DNA from: JAPLDA01 sp043742705
GTDB lineage: Bacteria > Bacteroidota > Bacteroidia > AKYH767-A > 2013-40CM-41-45
NCBI GenBank assembly: GCA_043742705.1
Contig: JAYTXY010000106.1
Coordinates: 1-39,782, forward strand
Reading direction: 5' to 3'
Length of the DNA stretch: 39,782 nucleotides
The notes under the pieces were generated by a model. It was not told the origin of the DNA and ran no database searches. It saw only the letters and a list, made by a program, of their open reading frames with translations. The position numbers and the translations under genes were made by a program. Below are positions 25,259 to 32,335 of the stretch, one piece after another. Position 1 is the first letter of the stretch. Each line of letters begins with the position of its first letter.

Positions 25259-26649
25259 TAATAGTCTCCTTTCTTCTTGTACTGATTACCTGTCTTCTTC
25301 AGAATTGTCTTCAGCTCATTCAATGCTATCACCGGGAATACGCGTGCGAAAATCAGGAAGAGTGTAAAGAACAATCCGATCGTTCCGACAAATATTCCGA
25401 CTTCAATAAATGTAGGTGAATACATCGTCCAGCTTGATGGTAAGTAATCCCTGGTAAGTGAAACTGCAATGATTACAAAACGTTCAAACCACATTCCGAT
25501 GTTTACAAAGATGGAAATGATGAATGTTGCCAGTACACTCGTTCTGATTTTTTTTACCCAGAAAAGCTGAGGCGTAATTACGTTACATGTCATCATGCTC
25601 CAATATGCCCACCAGTAAGGACCGAAAGCCCTGTTCTGAAATGCATACGATTCATATTGAACTCCTGAATACCAGGCCATGAAAAATTCTGTGAGGTAAG
25701 CGACACCGACAATGGATCCGGTAAGGATGATGACTTTATTCATCAGCTCTATGTGCTGAATGGTGATGTATTGTTCAAGTGATAATGTTTTCCGTGCGAC
25801 AATCATCAGCGTTAATACCATGGCGAAACCTGAGAAGATCGCACCGGCAACGAAGTATGGCGGGAAGATCGTAGTGTGCCAGCCCGGAACGATGGACGTA
25901 GCAAAGTCGAAGGATACAATGGTATGAACAGAAAGTACAAGTGGTGTTGAAAGTCCCGCAAGTACGAGCGACACTTCTTCAAAACGCTGCCAGTCTTTTG
26001 CCGTTCCTTTCCATCCGAAAGAAAGCAAACCATAAATAAATTTGCGAACCGGAGTTACGCACCTGTCGCGGATAGTTGCAAGATCCGGAATAAGACCGAG
26101 GTACCAGAACACAAGCGATACAGAAAAGTATGTCGAGATCGCAAATACATCCCAAAGAAGCGGAGAGTTAAAATTTACCCACAACGAACCGAATTGATTT
26201 GGTAACGGAAGCATCCAGTAATCCAGCCATGGGCGACCTGTGTGAAAGAGTGGAAATAATCCTGCGCAGATAACGGCAAAAATTGTCATCGCTTCCGCTG
26301 AACGATTGATTGACATTCTCCAACGCTGACGAAACAAAAGAAGGATTGCAGAAATTAATGTTCCTGCGTGGCCGATACCGATCCACCAAACGAAGTTGGT
26401 GATGTCCCATGCCCAACCTACCGTTTTGTTCAATCCCCACGAACCGATTCCGTTTCCAATGGTATAAGAAAGACAAAGAATTCCCCACAACATGGTGATG
26501 GAAGAAACCGTGAACGCCATCCACCAATATTTATTCGCCTTCCCTTCTACCGGGCGGCAAATATCTTCCGTGATCTGGTGATAATCCTTCTTACCAAGAA
26601 TAAGAGGATCCCGAACGACCGATTCTACTGCTGCTGCTTGATTACTCAT
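25258..26649 (-). CDS. actC: Alternative complex III subunit ActC (NrfD-type)
   Basis: A 463-residue integral membrane protein with about ten helices and the NrfD/PsrC pattern. It oxidises menaquinol in the membrane as the main quinol-binding subunit of ACIII. Recognisable segments include VWWIGIGHAGTLISAILLL and FHTGRPWLDYWMLPLPNQ. It sits between actB and actD as in other Bacteroidota. A 63-base heptamer hairpin lies just upstream between actB and actC. Confidence 0.95.
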   Translation of the reverse strand: MSNQAAAVESVVRDPLILGKKDYHQITEDICRPVEGKANKYWWMAFTVSSITMLWGILCLSYTIGNGIGSWGLNKTVGWAWDITNFVWWIGIGHAGTLISAILLLFRQRWRMSINRSAEAMTIFAVICAGLFPLFHTGRPWLDYWMLPLPNQFGSLWVNFNSPLLWDVFAISTYFSVSLVFWYLGLIPDLATIRDRCVTPVRKFIYGLLSFGWKGTAKDWQRFEEVSLVLAGLSTPLVLSVHTIVSFDFATSIVPGWHTTIFPPYFVAGAIFSGFAMVLTLMIVARKTLSLEQYITIQHIELMNKVIILTGSIVGVAYLTEFFMAWYSGVQYESYAFQNRAFGPYWWAYWSMMTCNVITPQLFWVKKIRTSVLATFIISIFVNIGMWFERFVIIAVSLTRDYLPSSWTMYSPTFIEVGIFVGTIGLFFTLFLIFARVFPVIALNELKTILKKTGNQYKKKGDY

Positions 26650-26658
26650 TTTATTATT

Positions 26659-26721
26659 TTAGATTTTAGATTGAATATTGAATACTAAAGAATCTTCAAT
26701 ATTCAATCTTCAATATCCAAT
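26659..26721. repeat. Nine heptamers forming a 15-bp hairpin between actB and actC
   Basis: The units TTAGATT (twice), GAATATT, GAATACT, AAAGAAT, CTTCAAT, ATTCAAT, CTTCAAT and ATCCAAT run without a break. The left and right halves give a perfect 15-base inverted repeat (26668-26682 and 26695-26709) with a 12-base loop. It sits directly after the actB stop and could fold in the operon mRNA. Confidence 0.9.
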
Positions 26722-26723
26722 TA

Positions 26724-29700
26724 TTATCCTTTAGCAACCTCTTCTTTTTCTCCACCCTCAGTATTTCTCACCTTCGTTTGATAGAACACATTCGGCTGAA
26801 CGTTCAGTTCTTCGAGAAGATGATAACTTCTTTCTTGGGGTTTCCACATGCTGTTCAGTTCGCTGTCTTTCACTTTGTAATCACCAAAGGTGATTGCGTG
26901 AGTAGGACATGATTGCGCGCAAGCTGTATTCACTTCACCTTCTTTCACTGTTCTGCCTTCTCTCTTTGCATTCAGTTTTCCTTCCTGTAAGCGTTGCACA
27001 CACAGGGAACATTTTTCCATGACTCCGCGTGAACGAACAACTACATCAGGATTCAACACCATCTTACCAAGGTCGTTGTTCATGTTGAAGTCGAACTTCG
27101 CATTGTCTGCGTAACGGAACCAGTTGAATCGTCTTACTTTATAAGGACAGTTGTTCGCACAGTAACGCGTGCCGACACAACGGTTGTAAATCATTTGGTT
27201 CATTCCTTCCGAACTGTGGCTTGTCGCAATTACAGGACAGACTGTTTCGCACGGAGCATGCGCACAATGCTGACACATCACCGGCTGGAATACCACCTTC
27301 GGCATGTCAGACGGATTTTCCATCTTCTTGATGTCACCTGCTTCTCCTTCTTTCGGATCGAAGTCACTGGAGAAATAACGGTCGATTCGGATCCAATGCA
27401 TCTCGCGGCTGCGAATCACTTCTTGTTTTCCGACAACAGGAACGTTGTTCTCTGCAGTACATGCAACCACACAGGCTCCACAACCGATGCATGAATTCAA
27501 ATCAATGGACATTCCCCAATGATGATTCCCAGATTCAAAGTCGTTCCAGAGGTTTACTTCTGCAGCAGGTTTTTTCGTTTCTTCTTTTCCGACACGCACG
27601 CTGAAGAGTTCTTCTTCATTGCCTGCATTCGGGTTCTTAATATATTCTTCGAGCGTAGTCTCTTTTACAATTGCACGACCCATCATCGTATGATGAGATT
27701 GAGTAGTTGCTAATTTATAATCTTCATCCGTGGTTTTGCTGATCTCAACACCGGAAGCGGAATATGAAATGTTACCACCTTGCATGGAAGTAAGCGGATA
27801 TGCATTCACTCCAACGTTGTCGGCAACTTTTCCTGTTTTTGTTCTTCCGTAACCAAGCGCCAAAGAAACTGTTCCCGGCATTTGTCCGGGCTGAATATAG
27901 ACCGGAGCTTTTACCGAAACACCATTCGCTTTCACAGAGACAACATTTCCTTGCGTCCAACTTTTTTCGCGAGCATCTTTTGGTGATACGGCCAAATAAT
28001 TATCCCATGTAACTTTTGAAACAGGATCAGGAAGCTCCTGCAACCATGGGTTGTTTGCCTGCTGACCGTTTCCGATTCCTGTTTTTTCGTAGATGGAAAT
28101 TTCAATTCCTGAACCGCTCATCTTGGAAACCGCTTCAGCAGCAGCATTCAGGTTAGCAGATGATTTATAATTCTTTGAAGCTTGAGCACCGCTTTCAAGA
28201 ACTCCGTCTTGCAATGCCTTATTCCAACTCACTCCTTTTAAAATATTGGAAGACCAATGTTGAGCAATGAAGTCATGATAATTAGAAGTGTTGCCTGACC
28301 AGGCAAGTAAACTCTCCTGCATTTGCCGCGTTTTGAAAAGCGGAGCAATGGTTGGCTGACTCAATGAATAAAAACCTTTGCGAGGTTCAGCATCTCCCCA
28401 TGATTCTAACTGATGATGATCCGGACAAATGTATTTGCAATTTGAAGCCGTTTCATCTGCTCTGTCAGCAAACGAAACCGAAAGTGCTACTTTCTTCAAT
28501 GCATCTGTAAACTGAGTTCCGTTCGGAAGTGTATAAGAAGGATTGCAGTTATAGATAAAGAGTCCTGCAACTTCACCTTTGCTCATTTCATCAAGCAACG
28601 ATGCAAGTTCTGCATCATTTCCCTGGCGAAGCATGTTTGCATTATCAAGATCAATCGTTGTTCCGTAGCTGTCAAGCAAAGAATTAATTCCGATGACAAG
28701 ATTTTGAATCGCAACGTTATTGATTCCGCATACAACAACAGACTTTCCTTTGTTTTCCCAAAGTTGTTTCGCAGTTTCTTCAATGTCTTTCTGGAAATCA
28801 CCTACGGATGATGCATTCACTGTGGATGCTCCTGCATGTTTCGCAACTGCATTGTAAAGATTCGCAATCGCTGCTCCCTGCATCGATGGCTTCACTCCAA
28901 TTCTTTTATCAGCATTACTTCCTGTTAAAGAAAGTGCAGATTCAAACTGAATGTGACGTGACATTTCTTTCTTGCCGTTGTTTAACTTGCGTGTAATACC
29001 ATACTGACGCGCTGATTCAATCGGAGAAATCCAACTTGATAAAAAATCGCAATCGAATGCGACAATTACATTGGCTTTGTCAAAATTGTAAGAAGGAATT
29101 TCATCGACACCAAAACTTTCTTTGTTCGCCTGTTTCATGGCTGAAAAAGAAACAGCATCGTAGGTTACGTGTTTGGTAGTCGGATATTTCGAAGAAAATT
29201 CTGCGATAACTTTTTTAGTAGACGGACTGATTACTGTTGAAGAAAGAATCCTGATGTTTCCTTTCTGTGCTGCAATTTCATCCAGCTTAGCTTTGATGGC
29301 GCTGTCAACATTTGCCCAGGTTGAAGGGCCGCCATCAGCCATTGGATTTTGCAAACGTGCATTATCATATAATGAAAGAACAGATGCCTGAACTCTCGCA
29401 TTCGTGCCGCCTTTTGTAACTCCAGACAATGTATTTCCTTCAATTTTAATTGGACGGCCTTCTCGTGTCTTTACTAAGATGCTGCAATAATCATAACCGT
29501 CATGATAAGAAGAAGCGTACCAGTTGGCAACTCCGGGAGTGATTTCTTCCGGCTTCACCAAATAAGGAATTGTTTTTCTAACGGGAGCTTCGCATGCAGC
29601 AAGTGATGCAGCTGCAACGCTGAATCCTAAAAATTTCAGAAAATCTCTGCGCGGAGTGGTGGAAGAGTCCGCAGCTTTTTCGTTGATGATTTCATCCAAC

Positions 29701-29849
29701 GGAAGATGCTCGGAAAATTCATTGTTCTTGAGACGAACAAATTCCGCATCGTTCCTTAACTCTTCAACGCCTTTCCAATAGCGCCTCGCCTGCCCCTCCG
29801 AAGGAGGGGTTTCCAGCGCACCGGATTTTGTATTATTATTTTGACTCAT
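26724..29849 (-). CDS. actB: Alternative complex III subunit ActB (molybdopterin-oxidoreductase-like and ferredoxin-like fusion)
   Basis: A 1041-residue peripheral subunit. A twin-arginine motif, RRDFLKFLGF (RR at 67-68), sits unusually deep and starts the mature region. A molybdopterin-oxidoreductase-like domain follows (in ACIII it holds no molybdenum cofactor). The C-terminal third is an iron-sulfur domain: CIGCGACVVACTAENN, CQHCAHAPCETVCP, RCVGTRYCANNCP and CSLCV ... CAQSCP. In the third motif one Cys is Thr, as expected for a [3Fe-4S] cluster beside three [4Fe-4S] clusters. The clusters carry electrons from ActC towards ActA. Residues 15-22 (PPSEGQAR) are encoded by a GC-rich palindrome that looks like an inserted dispersed repeat. 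Confidence 0.95.
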   Translation of the reverse strand: MSQNNNTKSGALETPPSEGQARRYWKGVEELRNDAEFVRLKNNEFSEHLPLDEIINEKAADSSTTPRRDFLKFLGFSVAAASLAACEAPVRKTIPYLVKPEEITPGVANWYASSYHDGYDYCSILVKTREGRPIKIEGNTLSGVTKGGTNARVQASVLSLYDNARLQNPMADGGPSTWANVDSAIKAKLDEIAAQKGNIRILSSTVISPSTKKVIAEFSSKYPTTKHVTYDAVSFSAMKQANKESFGVDEIPSYNFDKANVIVAFDCDFLSSWISPIESARQYGITRKLNNGKKEMSRHIQFESALSLTGSNADKRIGVKPSMQGAAIANLYNAVAKHAGASTVNASSVGDFQKDIEETAKQLWENKGKSVVVCGINNVAIQNLVIGINSLLDSYGTTIDLDNANMLRQGNDAELASLLDEMSKGEVAGLFIYNCNPSYTLPNGTQFTDALKKVALSVSFADRADETASNCKYICPDHHQLESWGDAEPRKGFYSLSQPTIAPLFKTRQMQESLLAWSGNTSNYHDFIAQHWSSNILKGVSWNKALQDGVLESGAQASKNYKSSANLNAAAEAVSKMSGSGIEISIYEKTGIGNGQQANNPWLQELPDPVSKVTWDNYLAVSPKDAREKSWTQGNVVSVKANGVSVKAPVYIQPGQMPGTVSLALGYGRTKTGKVADNVGVNAYPLTSMQGGNISYSASGVEISKTTDEDYKLATTQSHHTMMGRAIVKETTLEEYIKNPNAGNEEELFSVRVGKEETKKPAAEVNLWNDFESGNHHWGMSIDLNSCIGCGACVVACTAENNVPVVGKQEVIRSREMHWIRIDRYFSSDFDPKEGEAGDIKKMENPSDMPKVVFQPVMCQHCAHAPCETVCPVIATSHSSEGMNQMIYNRCVGTRYCANNCPYKVRRFNWFRYADNAKFDFNMNNDLGKMVLNPDVVVRSRGVMEKCSLCVQRLQEGKLNAKREGRTVKEGEVNTACAQSCPTHAITFGDYKVKDSELNSMWKPQERSYHLLEELNVQPNVFYQTKVRNTEGGEKEEVAKG
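29793..29809. repeat. GC-rich palindrome inside actB
   Basis: A perfect 7-bp stem CCCCTCC with GGAGGGG around GAA, lying in codons 15-20 of actB. It shares the CCCTCC...GGAGGG core with the intergenic hairpin 90 bases away. Confidence 0.85.
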
Positions 29850-29897
29850 TCTTGTTTCAATTTTTTTCTGAAACTTATTAATTTCTTATTCACAAAG

Positions 29898-29914
29898 CCC
29901 TCCCTTTGGGAGGG
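29898..29914. repeat. GC-rich palindrome between actA and actB
   Basis: A perfect 7-bp stem CCCTCCC with GGGAGGG around TTT, followed by TTGGGTGGGC. It has the form of a dispersed Bacteroidota repeat. It is 12 bases after the actA stop in the operon and may mark an mRNA hairpin. Confidence 0.85.
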
Positions 29915-29925
29915 TTTGGGTGGGC

Positions 29926-31170
29926 CTAGTAATGACAACGCGCACATTCTGTTCCGCCAATTTTTTCAACCGTAATCAGGGAATCAGATCCGTATTTCGA
30001 CAACAACTCTTTGTGATACTCATTATAGTATGCATTGCCGGTCATCTTCACCTGTGTTTCGCGGTGACAGTTGATACACCATCCCATTGTGAGCGGTGAA
30101 TACTGGGAAGCAACGGTCATGCTGTCCTGGATTTGTCCGTGACACGTTTGACAAGCGATTTTTCCAACCACGAAATGTTGTGAGTGATTGAAATAAGCTA
30201 AATCAGGAAGGTTGTGAACACGAACCCACTGAATCGGTTTCTGGTTCGGACCATATGTTCCTTTGTCAGCATCGTAATCCAACGCTTTGTAAATTTTTGC
30301 TATCTCTTCAGTTCCTGTAGTCGGGCCTTTCTTAATAAACTTGTGACAGTTCATACAAACATTGGCAGATGGAACACCGGCAGTTTTTCCCTTCTCTGCT
30401 CCTGAGTGACAATACACACACGATATCGCATTTGCTCCTGCATGAAGTGTATGATTAAAAGCAATCGGCTGATCAGGCGTATATCCTTGTGAGATTCCAA
30501 GAGACTGTAAACCGTACCATCCTTTTACGCTTCCATAAAGAGTAAAGAGAATGAGAATGATGGCTACTAATTTTTTGTTGTTACGCGCCCAGTGAATAAA
30601 GCCTTGTGTGCGTGTTCTTACCGGCGGTTCAGGGACTCCTTCTTTCTGACGAACAGTTTTAGCAAGCGTATGCTGAACTCTGCGTAGAACTCCTGATACC
30701 AAAAAAAGTACGACAGCAGCGATCAATAAATAAATGACAGTATTGTTTCCTGTGTCTTCAACAGGACCATTTGCACCGGCAACCGGACCTTTCACGTCTA
30801 CTTTTGCAGCTTCCGTTTTTACATAAGCAAAGATTGCCTTTATCTCATCGTCTTTCAGACTTTGATTCGGCATCGCCACTTTATTATTGTCATTGAAAAG
30901 TTTTACCGCCTCAGGATCGCCGGCCTTTATCATAGCAGATGAGCTGTGAACCCACTTGATCAGCCACTCTTCCGAGTGTCTTGTTTCAACGCCTTGCAAT
31001 GCAGGACCAACCACTTTGTCTTTCACAGCATGGCATGAAGTACAGTTTGCTTTGAAGAGCGATTCTCCATCCTGCGCAGAAGCACCGGATATAAAAATGA
31101 ATGAACCTATGAGAAAAGAAAAAAGGAATAACTTAAAACTCTTGTAGTAACCGTTGTGCATGTTGTTCAT
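29926..31170 (-). CDS. actA: Alternative complex III subunit ActA with fused N-terminal cytochrome c
   Basis: A multihaem cytochrome with six CxxCH sites: CTSCH near residue 43, then CVYCH, CMNCH, CQTCH, CINCH and CARCH in the C-terminal half. The last five form the classical pentahaem ActA; the first belongs to a separate class I cytochrome domain joined at the N-terminus, with a membrane segment at about 143-163 and another near 198-216 between the two parts. The N-terminus also has a hydrophobic segment (about 11-31, ending ASAQ). I chose the ATG at 31170; a TTG five codons upstream and an ATG three codons downstream are alternatives. First gene of the operon; a promoter-like pair lies upstream. 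Confidence 0.93.
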   Translation of the reverse strand: MNNMHNGYYKSFKLFLFSFLIGSFIFISGASAQDGESLFKANCTSCHAVKDKVVGPALQGVETRHSEEWLIKWVHSSSAMIKAGDPEAVKLFNDNNKVAMPNQSLKDDEIKAIFAYVKTEAAKVDVKGPVAGANGPVEDTGNNTVIYLLIAAVVLFLVSGVLRRVQHTLAKTVRQKEGVPEPPVRTRTQGFIHWARNNKKLVAIILILFTLYGSVKGWYGLQSLGISQGYTPDQPIAFNHTLHAGANAISCVYCHSGAEKGKTAGVPSANVCMNCHKFIKKGPTTGTEEIAKIYKALDYDADKGTYGPNQKPIQWVRVHNLPDLAYFNHSQHFVVGKIACQTCHGQIQDSMTVASQYSPLTMGWCINCHRETQVKMTGNAYYNEYHKELLSKYGSDSLITVEKIGGTECARCHY

Positions 31171-31256
31171 TTTTTGTCCTGACAAATTTCTGACAAATGA
31201 ATTTTTATCCTTGATTTTAGGGTATTTTTAATGGAATACCTTCCTTAAAACGTGTG

Positions 31257-31285
31257 CAAATTTATCAGAAACATGATAACTCAAA
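31257..31285 (-). promoter_or_regulatory. Candidate promoter of the ACIII-cox operon
   Basis: On the minus strand TTTG (31285-31282) and TAAATTTG (31264-31257) are 17 bases apart. They match the Bacteroidota -33/-7 elements, with the -7 box exact. The actA ATG lies about 85 bases downstream. Confidence 0.55.
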
Positions 31286-31334
31286 AGTCTTTTTGAAAAT
31301 TTTTTTAACAAATGTTAATAAAGTTAGCGCTTAA

Positions 31335-31440
31335 TTGTTAGTGGTTAGCTCTAAGTTGTTGGGATTAAGATTGTTGTTAGAATAAACTCATAAAAATTAC
31401 TCCTAATCAACAGAAAATATTTCATTCGCATCACTAACAA
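31335..31440. repeat. Inverted TTGTTAGTG repeats upstream of the ACIII operon
   Basis: TTGTTAGTG at 31335-31343 and its exact inverse CACTAACAA at 31432-31440 bracket about 88 bases. Related GTTA/TTGTT words with a loose 7-base period lie inside. It fills the gap between the cyclase-family gene and the actA promoter. Confidence 0.5.
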
Positions 31441-31447
31441 CTTATTC

Positions 31448-32215
31448 CTAAATCCGAAAAAGCAAAGGCTTACTCGGACTCGCATCATTTTCAAAACTTG
31501 CGATCTGAATGTTGATAAAATAATTTCCATCAGGAACTGAAGAAGGAACATAAATCAATTCCGTGATCGTGCAATCCAATCGTGTGCTGTGAGGATATTT
31601 CCAGAACGCATGATGGGCCGACAGCTTTCCACCGTCATCTTCACGATCTACAGAAGGAAGATCCAACAGTAAATGTTTGATTCCGTTTTCAGCCATCCAT
31701 TCCGCAGCTTCATGATCCAGGTAAGCCGGATTTGTAGCGGAATATTTCTTTGTGAGCTTTTCGTCTGTGTTTGGAAGCGTTCGAAGTATTAAGGAGTTCA
31801 AAGTTCCCGGTTCAATATTCAACGATTTGATATTATTGACAGCGGAAACAATTTGATCTTTTGTAATGATCTTATCCCCTTCTCTTTCTTCAGGTGAAAT
31901 TGAAATCAGCGTTGCGAAGAAGAAAAATTCTTTCAGGCATTGGTTGATTGTAAAATTCTCTTTTGAAATATGTCCGACACATTCAGTATGTGTTCCATTG
32001 CCATGCGGATTGAAAAAGATGTTGTTGACATTGCAGGAACCTCCTTCATTCACCGCTCCAACAAAAGATCCGATGCGAAACGGTTCAATCCGAACAGGAG
32101 GAATGTGAAATGCGTTCACATTTTCCTCGCCGGCTCTCAGCGGAATAGAAATATCAATGGGCTTGCTAAGATCAATGGAAAATGTTTTGCCTTCGTAAAC
32201 GATGGTAGTTTGCAT
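31448..32215 (-). CDS. Cyclase-family metal-dependent hydrolase (kynurenine formamidase-like)
   Basis: A 255-residue protein with the cyclase-family metal motif HGNGTHTE (71-78) and a further His82, equivalent to HxGTHxDxxxH. The family includes bacterial arylformamidases and related amide or lactone hydrolases; the substrate here is not evident and no tryptophan-catabolism gene is beside it. The protein appears complete. A TAnnTTTG box (TACTTTTG) lies only 5 bases before the ATG on the minus strand, which would give a nearly leaderless transcript if used. Confidence 0.82.
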   Translation of the reverse strand: MQTTIVYEGKTFSIDLSKPIDISIPLRAGEENVNAFHIPPVRIEPFRIGSFVGAVNEGGSCNVNNIFFNPHGNGTHTECVGHISKENFTINQCLKEFFFFATLISISPEEREGDKIITKDQIVSAVNNIKSLNIEPGTLNSLILRTLPNTDEKLTKKYSATNPAYLDHEAAEWMAENGIKHLLLDLPSVDREDDGGKLSAHHAFWKYPHSTRLDCTITELIYVPSSVPDGNYFINIQIASFENDASPSKPLLFRI

Positions 32216-32220
32216 AAAAG

Positions 32221-32228
32221 CAAAAGTA
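32221..32228 (-). promoter_or_regulatory. Possible -7 box directly before the cyclase-family gene
   Basis: The minus strand reads TACTTTTG, an exact TAnnTTTG match, ending 5 bases from the ATG at 32215. No -33 element is visible. Confidence 0.25.
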
Positions 32229-32230
32229 GG

Positions 32231-32278
32231 AATTTGATCAGATGATTTGATAATTTGATGATGTGCTGATTTGATAAT
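32231..32278. repeat. Heptamer-period repeat upstream of the cyclase-family gene
   Basis: AATTTGA occurs at 32231 and 32252 (21 bases, three heptamers apart), and GATTTGATAAT occurs twice (32244-32254 and 32268-32278). The words are specific to this locus. Confidence 0.7.
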
Positions 32279-32335
32279 GTGTTGGCAGAAAAATCAATTT
32301 CCGGAGAAAAAAACCGTCATTCAAAAAATTTCAGA

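Noticed and set aside
26659..26721. CRISPR array
   Set aside because: The repeat unit is only 7 bases with no spacers, and no cas genes are present.
26724..29849. Active molybdenum oxidoreductase
   Set aside because: Position in the act operon and fusion to the iron-sulfur domain identify ActB, whose molybdopterin-like domain holds no cofactor.
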